Positions 1 through 4,665 of a DNA stretch of 10,855 nt are shown here, in pieces. This stretch comes from Candidatus Woesearchaeota archaeon (lineage in GTDB: Archaea > Nanobdellota > Nanobdellia > Woesearchaeales > BM511), in contig JAAOYE010000027.1 of assembly GCA_018221175.1 (NCBI GenBank), positions 1 to 10,855 of the forward strand. The letters are read 5' to 3'. Positions within the stretch are counted from its first letter, which is position 1, and each line of letters begins with the position of its first letter. The notes under the pieces are model-generated. The model saw only the letters and a list, made by a program, of their open reading frames with translations, was not told the origin of the DNA and ran no database searches. The position numbers were made by a program, and so were the translations under genes.

Positions 1-14
1 AATTTTTAAGATAA

Positions 15-24
15 TTTTATATAA
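15..24 (+). promoter_or_regulatory. TATA-like element upstream of the first gene
   Basis: TTTTATATAA is a good archaeal TATA-box match. It would place transcription start near position 45, just ahead of the preferred ATG at 64. A second weaker candidate, TTTATAGA, lies at 40-47. Assignment is by motif and spacing only. Confidence 0.4.
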
Positions 25-63
25 TAATAATCTCAGATGTTTATAGAAGACAACATTTTGAAA

Positions 64-432
64 ATGGGCGGATTTTTTAGGTCAGTATCAACAGCAACTC
101 TTTGTAGTTTACTCTCTATGTTTTCGATTTTACCACAAAATAGTCTTGCAAAAGATCTCGCTGAAATTGAAACTAATATTTTTATTATAAAAGATCAACA
201 AGAGACCGCACAACTAAATCCATACCCAAATATTACAATGAAAACAAAGAAGTGGCATGAAATAGACCTATATACAGTGATTGTTGAGAACACAATACTA
301 AAAGAATATGAAATATTTAATAATGGAAAAATAATTCGGTTTAGCAGAAATTTTTTTTTGGGCTTTTATAGAAACGATAAAAGCATTGGTATTGGATTAG
401 TCTATGGTGACCAAGAGATTACAAAAAAATAA
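64..432 (+). CDS. small secreted or membrane-anchored hypothetical protein
   Basis: I do not recognise the family. The protein is 122 residues from the ATG at 64, or 131 from an upstream in-frame ATG at 37. The 64 start is preferred because it gives a normal signal peptide: a short MGGFFR n-region, a hydrophobic stretch to about residue 22, and a plausible cleavage site after NSLA. The longer start would put acidic residues ahead of the hydrophobic core. The mature part is about 95 residues, mixed in character, with no cysteines, no further membrane segment and no motif I can name. Its first bases, AAAATGGGCGGA, are identical to those of the signal-peptide gene at 10740. A T-run behind a weak hairpin at 501-525 may end the transcript. 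Function unknown; it could also be a decayed remnant of a longer surface protein. Confidence 0.6.
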   Translation: MGGFFRSVSTATLCSLLSMFSILPQNSLAKDLAEIETNIFIIKDQQETAQLNPYPNITMKTKKWHEIDLYTVIVENTILKEYEIFNNGKIIRFSRNFFLGFYRNDKSIGIGLVYGDQEITKK

Positions 433-435
433 CAC

Positions 436-459
436 CCACTGGACACCCCACTGGACACC
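436..459 (+). repeat. perfect 12-bp tandem duplication
   Basis: CCACTGGACACC occurs twice back to back (436-447 and 448-459), directly after the stop codon of the preceding gene. Its core, CACTGGACA, recurs once more at 535-543, and ACTGGACA occurs at 5706-5713. Two copies with no spacer are not a CRISPR. It may be a slippage duplication or a paired protein-binding site. Confidence 0.6.
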
Positions 460-482
460 TATTTTACCAGTTCAATTAGAGC

Positions 483-499
483 TATTATCGTCGATAATA
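483..499. promoter_or_regulatory. 17-bp near-perfect palindrome, possible operator
   Basis: TATTATCG and CGATAATA flank a single central T, giving 8-bp arms with perfect symmetry. The centre is too tight for a stable RNA hairpin, so a dimeric regulator site is the more natural reading. It lies about 65 bp upstream of the TATA box at 557-564. Function is inferred only. Confidence 0.3.
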
Positions 500-500
500 T

Positions 501-525
501 CTCAAAATCTTTTGCTTGAGTTTTT
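501..525 (+). terminator. weak hairpin with T-run after the first gene
   Basis: CTCAA (501-505) can pair with TTGAG (516-520), followed directly by TTTTT (521-525). This could end transcription from the first gene, about 90 nt past its stop. The stem is short, so this is tentative. Confidence 0.3.
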
Positions 526-556
526 GTAAAAGGTCACTGGACATATGTGTGTGAGC

Positions 557-564
557 TTTATAAA
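557..564 (+). promoter_or_regulatory. TATA box TTTATAAA
   Basis: TTTATAAA is an excellent archaeal TATA box. With usual spacing, transcription would begin near 583-590, just before a GC-rich structured stretch ending in a terminator hairpin at 648. It either drives a separate small RNA or is the promoter of a long leader for the small-protein/radA operon. Confidence 0.5.
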
Positions 565-584
565 CCAAACATTCTTTCTTGTTA

Positions 585-648
585 CCAAGGCAATATTGCC
601 GCACCACCGGTCTTCTGAGCAAAGGGACACCCCTCTTGTCCCTTTTTT
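585..648 (+). ncRNA. candidate small RNA or leader RNA ending in a terminator
   Basis: The segment sits between a strong TATA box (557-564) and a strong hairpin terminator (621-648). By hand count, G+C over 581-645 is about 54%, far above the roughly one-third background, a classic sign of structured RNA in AT-rich archaea. It contains the perfect palindrome GGCAATATTGCC (589-600) before the terminator stem. I see no box C/D pair, tRNA arm or known riboswitch. It may be an independent RNA of about 60 nt or the 5' leader of the operon that begins at 707. The exact 5' end is a guess from TATA spacing. Confidence 0.4.
621..648 (+). terminator. bacterial-style hairpin plus U-tract
   Basis: AAAGGGACA (621-629) pairs perfectly with TGTCCCTTT (637-645) across a 7-nt loop, and the 3' arm runs into TTT (646-648). 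The 9-bp stem with a U-run of six looks like an intrinsic terminator. It lies upstream of the small-protein/radA operon, so if transcription starts at the 557 TATA box it could act as an attenuator. Confidence 0.6.
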
Positions 649-695
649 ATGCTCTAATTTAAGAAGACTTTGAAAAAAGAAGCGAAAGCAAAGAT

Positions 696-701
696 GGTGA
701 T
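696..701 (+). promoter_or_regulatory. Shine-Dalgarno GGTGAT for the small gene at 707
   Basis: GGTGAT complements the archaeal 16S rRNA 3' end and lies 5 nt from the ATG at 707, fixing that start. The same motif precedes radA. Confidence 0.65.
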
Positions 702-706
702 AAGAA

Positions 707-994
707 ATGAAAAAAACAAACGAAACAAATGTCCCTGAAAAGAAATTTAGGGCAGGCGCAATAAGTGCAACACTATGGAAAAACCATGGAGTAAGAGATG
801 GAGAAACAACAGAGTACACAACAGTCTCCTTTGAGAGAAGCTACAAAGACAAAGAAGGAAACTGGCAAACCACAAATTCTCTAAGAATTAATGATCTGCC
901 AAAAGCAGCAGTTGTGCTTCAAAAAGCATACGAAGAGCTAATTCTTCGGGAATTCACAGACGCTCCGCTTGAGGAGCAGTCTATAAAGATTTAA
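707..994 (+). CDS. conserved small protein co-transcribed with radA
   Basis: A 95-residue soluble protein with no signal peptide or membrane segment. After a short lysine-rich tail the sequence reads as a beta-rich domain (FRAGAISATLWKN, then YTTVSFERSYKDKEGNWQ) followed by a helix (LPKAAVVLQKAYEELIL), ending in an acidic tail. I recall FRAG...ATxW...SYKDKxGxWQ...N(S/D)xxxxDLPKA as the pattern of uncharacterised small archaeal and bacterial proteins, but cannot name a function. The strand-strand-strand-helix order is compatible with a PC4-like single-stranded-nucleic-acid-binding fold; that is speculation from topology. A Shine-Dalgarno GGTGAT sits 5 nt upstream of the ATG. The stop is 19 nt before the radA ATG, so the two are almost certainly one transcript, suggesting a role linked to RadA. 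Confidence 0.8.
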   Translation: MKKTNETNVPEKKFRAGAISATLWKNHGVRDGETTEYTTVSFERSYKDKEGNWQTTNSLRINDLPKAAVVLQKAYEELILREFTDAPLEEQSIKI

Positions 995-1002
995 ATATAA
1001 AT

Positions 1003-1009
1003 AGGTGAT
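1003..1009 (+). promoter_or_regulatory. Shine-Dalgarno AGGTGAT deciding the radA start
   Basis: AGGTGAT matches the anti-Shine-Dalgarno consensus and lies 4 nt before the ATG at 1014. A possible in-frame GTG at 1005 is part of this motif, so it is not the start codon. Confidence 0.7.
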
Positions 1010-1013
1010 ACTT

Positions 1014-2054
1014 ATGAAATCTCAAGAAGTAGTTCTAAAAATGAAACCAAATATTAAAGAGCAAAGTGTTGAAGAGCAAAGCTCTTCAAAAACAAAGGAC
1101 GTCTCTTCAAATACAGGCGTAAAAGAAGTCACACTTCATGACCTGCCAGGAGTTGGTGCTGCAACTGCAGAAAAGCTGGAAATGGCAGGATATTCTGACA
1201 TGATGGGAGTAGCAGTAGCAACCTCAGGCGAACTAGTGGAATCTGGAGGAGTGACAGAGGCAACAGCAAGAAAGATTATCAATGCTGCTCGAAGCGCCCT
1301 TGATATGGGGTTTGAATCAGGGCAGGACTTTTTGAAAAAAAGAGAAGATGTGATAAAACTAAAGCTTAAATCAGAGGCCATAAATGAGCTTATGGGTGGA
1401 GGGTTTGAGACTGGTGCGATAACTGAATGCTTTGGAGAATATGGAAGCGGAAAAACACAAATTGGCCACGCACTTGCTGTGATGTGTCAAAAACAAGACC
1501 CTGACGCGGTAGCGGTCTACATTGATACTGAAGGAACATTTAGACCTGAAAGAATCGTTCAGTTTGCCCAAGGCGCAGGACTTGATGTTGAAAAAACCCT
1601 AAAACAAATAAGAGTTGCAAAAGCTTACAACTCAGACCATCAGATGCTGCTCGTTGAAAAAGTGGGGGATATGATAAAAAAAGATGGTCTAAAAATACAA
1701 GTTGTAATAGTTGACTCATTAACATCACACTTCAGAGCTGAGTTCATAGGCAGAGGAACACTTGCAGAACGACAGCAAAAGCTAAACAAACACATGCACG
1801 CGCTTCTAAAGCTTGCAGACATGAATAATATTTGTGTCTATGTCACAAATCAGGTGCAGGCAGATCCAGCGCAGTTTTTTGGCGATCCGACAAAAGCAGT
1901 TGGCGGACACATCGTAGCGCACGCCTCAACCTTTAGGATTTATCTTAGAAAAGGAAAGAAAGGCACAAGAGTTGCAAAACTGATAGATGCTCCTAACTTG
2001 GCAGAGTCAGAAGCAGCGTTTGTTATTGCTGAAGATGGAATAAAAGATTTGTAA
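1014..2054 (+). CDS. radA: DNA repair and recombination protein RadA
   Basis: RadA is the archaeal RecA/Rad51 recombinase: it forms ATP-dependent filaments on single-stranded DNA and drives strand exchange. From the ATG at 1014 it has 346 residues, a usual length. Visible parts: a variable N-terminal tail (1-38); a helix-hairpin-helix DNA-binding domain (about 40-95, core LPGVGAATAEKL); a linker with the polymerisation motif GFESG (99-103) and FLKKR; then the RecA core with Walker A GEYGSGKT (141-148), Walker B VVIVD (230-234), the L1/L2 DNA-loop region and VTNQVQADP (277-285). The core is uninterrupted, with no intein. The N-terminal tail contains a 15-bp-spaced direct repeat and a perfect 9-bp hairpin (1069-1089). 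It lies 19 nt after the small conserved gene. A T-rich tract after the stop probably terminates the transcript. Confidence 0.97.
   Translation: MKSQEVVLKMKPNIKEQSVEEQSSSKTKDVSSNTGVKEVTLHDLPGVGAATAEKLEMAGYSDMMGVAVATSGELVESGGVTEATARKIINAARSALDMGFESGQDFLKKREDVIKLKLKSEAINELMGGGFETGAITECFGEYGSGKTQIGHALAVMCQKQDPDAVAVYIDTEGTFRPERIVQFAQGAGLDVEKTLKQIRVAKAYNSDHQMLLVEKVGDMIKKDGLKIQVVIVDSLTSHFRAEFIGRGTLAERQQKLNKHMHALLKLADMNNICVYVTNQVQADPAQFFGDPTKAVGGHIVAHASTFRIYLRKGKKGTRVAKLIDAPNLAESEAAFVIAEDGIKDL
1069..1089 (+). repeat. perfect inverted repeat within the radA N-terminal tail
   Basis: TTGAAGAGC (1069-1077) and GCTCTTCAA (1081-1089) are exact inverse complements separated by AAA. The left arm overlaps a direct repeat, AAGAGCAAAG, at 1057-1066 and 1072-1081, spaced by exactly five codons, so slippage may have produced it. 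As RNA, the 9-bp stem would sit about 55 nt after the start codon. Confidence 0.6.
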
Positions 2055-2062
2055 CCCAAAAA

Positions 2063-2072
2063 CTTTTATTTT
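2063..2072 (+). promoter_or_regulatory. TATA-like element for leaderless thpR
   Basis: CTTTTATTTT is centred about 27 nt before the thpR ATG, the spacing expected when transcription starts at the start codon. No Shine-Dalgarno is present. The T-rich run from 2071 to 2092 could also serve as the radA terminator. Confidence 0.4.
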
Positions 2073-2093
2073 CTTTTTTTATTCTTTATTTCT

Positions 2094-2609
2094 ATGAGAC
2101 TTTTTATTGCAATAGATTTGTCCAAGGAAGCAAAACAAGAACTAAAAAGACTACAGCAAGAACTTTTTGATGACAATATTAAAGTATCTGCTGCAAAAAG
2201 CTTTCATCTAACACTAAGATTCTTAGGAGACGTAGAAAAACCAGATAAGATAATTGAGGCATTAAAAAAAGTTGAGTTTTCTCCAACCAAACTAAAACTT
2301 TCAGAACTTGGAGTTTTTCCAAATAAAAACTATGTTCGAGTAGTTTGGGTTGGAATTGAAGAAAATAAAAAAATTCTTGAACTTCACAAACAAATACAGG
2401 AAGCGCTAAAACCTTTCAATTTTAAAGAAGACTTTGATTTTAAACCTCATTTAACGCTTGGAAGAGTGAAGTTTGTCAGGGACAAGTCAGAATTTATCAG
2501 AAAATTAGAATCAATTAAAGTTGAATCAGCAGAATCTGATGTAAAAGAATTCATACTATACAAATCAACACTAACACCAGATGGTCCTTTTTATGAGAAA
2601 CTTTTATAA
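2094..2609 (+). CDS. thpR: RNA 2',3'-cyclic phosphodiesterase / 2'-5' ligase family
   Basis: A 2H-superfamily phosphoesterase of the ThpR (LigT) family, a cytosolic enzyme acting on RNA 2',3'-cyclic phosphate ends and, in vitro, on 2'-5' linkages. The two diagnostic HxTx motifs are present: HLTL at 38-41, in the context SFHLTLRFLGD, and HLTLGRVK at 119-126. The MRLFIAIDL start is typical of the family. At 171 residues it is within the family range of about 175-190. It starts 39 nt after radA and has a TATA-like element at leaderless spacing rather than a ribosome-binding site, so it is probably transcribed on its own. The biological substrate in archaea is not settled; a role in tRNA splicing or RNA end repair is inference. 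The family assignment is secure. Confidence 0.95.
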   Translation: MRLFIAIDLSKEAKQELKRLQQELFDDNIKVSAAKSFHLTLRFLGDVEKPDKIIEALKKVEFSPTKLKLSELGVFPNKNYVRVVWVGIEENKKILELHKQIQEALKPFNFKEDFDFKPHLTLGRVKFVRDKSEFIRKLESIKVESAESDVKEFILYKSTLTPDGPFYEKLL

Positions 2610-2610
2610 A
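2602..2610 (+). promoter_or_regulatory. TATA box for the rpsB leader transcript
   Basis: TTTTATAAA overlaps the thpR stop codon. It would start transcription near 2630, just ahead of the first leader hairpin, giving rpsB a 5' leader of about 110 nt. A weaker alternative, TTTTATAG, lies at 2629-2636. Confidence 0.45.
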
Positions 2611-2640
2611 CACACCATAATTTCCAAGTTTTATAGCTGC

Positions 2641-2726
2641 GTCAAGAGAACAGCCTTTTAGGGACTCTTGGCAAGTTCACATCGGCGAGAATAATGTGGG
2701 CAAGGGAGATTTCTAATCACTTTTGC
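2641..2726 (+). promoter_or_regulatory. structured 5' leader of rpsB (three consecutive hairpins)
   Basis: Hairpin 1: GTCAAGAG (2641-2648) with CTCTTGGC (2665-2672), 8 pairs including one G-U. Hairpin 2: GTTCACAT (2675-2682) with ATGTGGGC (2694-2701), 8 pairs including two G-U, 11-nt loop. Hairpin 3: 2700-2711 with 2715-2726, 11 pairs plus one A-A mismatch, 3-nt loop; it shares two bases with hairpin 2, so the two may compete. The Shine-Dalgarno follows 5 nt later. G+C over 2636-2706 is about 52% by hand count, well above background. Ribosomal protein genes often have autoregulatory leaders, so feedback control by uS2 is a reasonable guess. A separate small RNA is the alternative. Confidence 0.45.
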
Positions 2727-2730
2727 TTAT

Positions 2731-2735
2731 GGAGG
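2731..2735 (+). promoter_or_regulatory. Shine-Dalgarno GGAGG deciding the rpsB start
   Basis: GGAGG lies 6 nt before the ATG at 2742. It rules out the in-frame ATG at 2694, which falls inside leader hairpin 2 and would add 16 residues absent from the family. Confidence 0.75.
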
Positions 2736-2741
2736 AAAAAA

Positions 2742-3344
2742 ATGACAAAAGACGAAGAATTTTTAGTTCCAACAGACCAATACCTAAAAGCAGGCATACA
2801 CATTGGCACAAAGTTTAGAACAAAGTACATGGAAAAGTTCATCTACAAAACAAGAACAGACGGACTATCAGTTTTAAATGTTCAAAAAATAGACGAAAGA
2901 ATAAGAATTCTGGCAAACTTTTTGTCACAATATGCGCCAGAAGAAATACTTGTAGTATCAAGGCGTGAAAACGGATGGAAAGCTGTGAAAATGCTTGGAA
3001 AACTCACAGGCATAAGAGTTGTTGCAGGAAGATACCCGCCAGGGATACTTACAAATCCAAACCTGGATATATTTATAGAGGCAAAGGTTATTCTTGTGAC
3101 AGATAGCTGGCCTGACAGAAATGTTGTAAAAGACGCACAAAAAATTGGAATACCAGTAGCAGCGCTTTGCGACACAAACAATCAGTCAAACTTCATTGAC
3201 CTTGTGGTTCCATGCAACAACAAAGGTAAAAAAAGTCTGGGGCTGTTGTTCTATATTTTGGCAAGAGAATATATGATAAAGCGCAAAATGATAAAAAAAG
3301 CATCAGACTTTAAGGCAAAACTGGAAGACTTTACTGAGGAATAG
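2742..3344 (+). CDS. rpsB: 30S ribosomal protein uS2 (S2)
   Basis: A small-subunit ribosomal protein that binds the head/body junction near uS5 and eS1. It has 200 residues, the compact archaeal length. Family landmarks: YLKAGIHIGTKF near the N-terminus, FIYKTRTDGLSVLNVQK, the GRYPPGILTNP segment, and VTDSWPDRN...IPVAALCDTNN towards the C-terminus, ending in a short basic/acidic tail. Translation starts at 2742 behind GGAGG, after a structured leader. The usual archaeal neighbours of rps2 (eno, rpoK, rpoN, rps9, rpl13) are absent, so the gene is detached from that operon. Its 3' end overlaps the convergent radB by 14 bp, and its probable terminator hairpin lies within radB. Confidence 0.97.
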   Translation: MTKDEEFLVPTDQYLKAGIHIGTKFRTKYMEKFIYKTRTDGLSVLNVQKIDERIRILANFLSQYAPEEILVVSRRENGWKAVKMLGKLTGIRVVAGRYPPGILTNPNLDIFIEAKVILVTDSWPDRNVVKDAQKIGIPVAALCDTNNQSNFIDLVVPCNNKGKKSLGLLFYILAREYMIKRKMIKKASDFKAKLEDFTEE

Positions 3345-4017
3345 ATTTTTCTATTCCCTTTTTTTCTATTGTAAACTCAACTTCTTTGCCTTCTTTAATA
3401 GAACGGTGCTTGACAAGAACCATTTTTCTTGTGTCATCTTCCCTTTTTAGCTCAATTAGGCACTTGCTTCCATATTTTAAAAGGTCGCCGCCAACCATCT
3501 TCACGTTGTCTTTTACTTCAAAGTCAGCATAGACTTGGTTTGTGACAATTATTGGAATGTTTTTTTTCCTTGCGATTTCAGAAAGATAAGACAGCTGCAG
3601 TCCAAGCTCCTTGTTTGTTATATATACTTGGTCAGATTTTCCAAGCTCAATTCTGTAAAGCATCGCAATACTATCAACAATTATTATACCTATCTCTTTG
3701 CTTATAATATCTCTTAGTTTTTCAAAAACCTTTTTTTGCTCTTCAAAGCTTGTTGGCCGAAGAAAAGTGATGTGCTTTAGTATAAGCTCATAATCATCAT
3801 CTATTTGAGAAAGCCTCTCAACACTAAAACCGCCTTCTGTATCAATATATATGACTTTTTTGCCTGCTTTCACTGCTTCTGTTGCTGCAAGCATCACAAC
3901 AAGAGTCTTTCCGCTTCCCGCAGGACCATAAAATGTTGTAATAACATCTGACTCAAACCCACCGTCTAAGAACTTGTCTAAAACTTTTGAGCCTGACTTT
4001 AATTTCTTTGTCTTCAT
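3331..4017 (-). CDS. radB: DNA repair and recombination protein RadB
   Basis: RadB is an archaeal RecA/Rad51 paralogue without the helix-hairpin-helix domain, thought to modulate RadA rather than catalyse strand exchange itself. From the ATG at 4017 it has 228 residues, the normal RadB length. Visible: Walker A GPAGSGKT (31-38), IYIDTEGGF (56-64), Walker B IIIVDS (111-116), and VTNQVYADF with the following MVGGDLLKYGSKCLIEL segment. A longer in-frame start at 4086 would add 23 unlike residues and overlap bud32; the TATA box at 4041-4049 fits leaderless initiation at 4017 instead. It lies 34 nt downstream of bud32 and converges on rpsB with a 14-bp overlap. RadA and RadB are both in this window but in opposite orientation. 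Confidence 0.95.
   Translation of the reverse strand: MKTKKLKSGSKVLDKFLDGGFESDVITTFYGPAGSGKTLVVMLAATEAVKAGKKVIYIDTEGGFSVERLSQIDDDYELILKHITFLRPTSFEEQKKVFEKLRDIISKEIGIIIVDSIAMLYRIELGKSDQVYITNKELGLQLSYLSEIARKKNIPIIVTNQVYADFEVKDNVKMVGGDLLKYGSKCLIELKREDDTRKMVLVKHRSIKEGKEVEFTIEKKGIEKSIPQ
3338..3365 (+). terminator. rpsB terminator hairpin embedded in the radB 3' end
   Basis: GGAATAGA (3338-3345) and TCTATTCC (3350-3357) form a perfect 8-bp stem with a TTTT loop that includes the rpsB stop codon, followed by C and seven Ts (3359-3365). The U-tract is only on the plus strand, so it suits rpsB rather than radB. It overlaps the last radB codons. Confidence 0.55.
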
Positions 4018-4040
4018 ATAAAATAGGAATATCTGAGCAC

Positions 4041-4049
4041 TTATAAAAT
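4041..4049 (-). promoter_or_regulatory. TATA box for leaderless radB
   Basis: On the minus strand this reads ATTTTATAA, centred about 28 nt upstream of the ATG at 4017. It lies just inside the bud32 stop region and supports the shorter RadB start. Confidence 0.5.
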
Positions 4050-4051
4050 TT

Positions 4052-4633
4052 TCACTCTTTTCCTTTGTATCTTCCTCTGGCTTCAACTTTTTGTAGCCTA
4101 CCCATAATCTCTTTGTAGTTTTTTACTGTTTTATATCCTTTTAGAAATTCTTTGAATGCTTTTTGTGCGACTTTGTAGTGCTTTGCCTTTAGCGCCTCTT
4201 TAAAAACATGAAGATCAACTGCTTTATCTTCAACTTTAGATGAAAAAAAGGATAGGCCAAAGTCAATGAAATATATTTCACCCTCTTTTAATATCATGTT
4301 TGAGGTAGTGAGATCACCGTGGATTATGCCTTGATTGTGCATTTTTGCAACATACTCTCCAACTTTTTTTAAGTAAGAGGATTTAAACACATCTTTTAAG
4401 ACACTGCCATCTATAAACTCCATTTCTATTATCTTATTTTCTTCATCATCCAAAAGAAGCTCTGGCTTCGGAACAGAGAGTTTTGCAAGTATTTTTACCT
4501 CTCTTCTATGCCTATATTTTCTTAAGGAGTCATCTAATCTTTTTATTCTGTACTTTTTAGAAACTCTGTGCTTGACAACCTTGTCTTTGTCTTTGTAGAT
4601 TATAGCTTCTGCTCCACGCCCGATTTCTTTCAT
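4052..4633 (-). CDS. bud32: KEOPS complex kinase/ATPase Bud32
   Basis: Bud32 is the small atypical kinase of the KEOPS complex, working with Kae1, Cgi121 and Pcc1 to make N6-threonylcarbamoyladenosine at A37 of ANN-decoding tRNAs. The 193-residue protein has the minimal kinase fold: GRGAEA loop (5-10), VVKHR lysine (K21), the RREVKIL helix glutamate (E45), the catalytic loop HGDLTTSN (105-112) and IDFGLS (123-128, metal-binding D124). The C-terminal end VEARGRYKG resembles the conserved RGR tail of the family. It is a stand-alone gene, not fused to Kae1 as in several euryarchaea. A TATA-like element immediately upstream suggests a leaderless transcript, 32 nt after rps3ae. No other KEOPS gene is in the window. 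Confidence 0.95.
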   Translation of the reverse strand: MKEIGRGAEAIIYKDKDKVVKHRVSKKYRIKRLDDSLRKYRHRREVKILAKLSVPKPELLLDDEENKIIEMEFIDGSVLKDVFKSSYLKKVGEYVAKMHNQGIIHGDLTTSNMILKEGEIYFIDFGLSFFSSKVEDKAVDLHVFKEALKAKHYKVAQKAFKEFLKGYKTVKNYKEIMGRLQKVEARGRYKGKE

Positions 4634-4653
4634 AAAAAATTAGAATTAAACAG

Positions 4654-4665
4654 TTTTATTTAAAT
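4654..4665 (-). promoter_or_regulatory. TATA-like element for bud32
   Basis: On the minus strand this reads ATTTAAATAAAA, centred about 26 nt upstream of the bud32 ATG and directly after the rps3ae stop. No Shine-Dalgarno is present, consistent with leaderless translation. Confidence 0.45.

Noticed and set aside
436..543. CRISPR-like reading of the CACTGGACA repeats
   Set aside because: Only two tandem copies without a spacer and one distant partial copy; repeat length and spacing do not fit an array, and no cas gene is present.
502..819. Open frame of 105 codons on the minus strand
   Set aside because: It runs antisense across the terminator hairpin and the start of the conserved small gene, and its translation is an unconvincing F/S-rich composition typical of antisense AT-rich DNA.
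2665..2690. tRNA T-arm-like GTTCACATC in the rpsB leader
   Set aside because: The position equivalent to A58 is C, the flanking 5-bp T-stem does not pair, and no acceptor, D or anticodon arm can be drawn.
2694..2741. Longer N-terminus for uS2 from the ATG at 2694
   Set aside because: The added 16 residues are unlike any uS2, the codons fall in the structured leader, and GGAGG stands 6 nt before the ATG at 2742.
4018..4086. Longer N-terminus for RadB from 4086
   Set aside because: It would overlap the bud32 coding end, and a TATA box lies within it at leaderless distance from the ATG at 4017.
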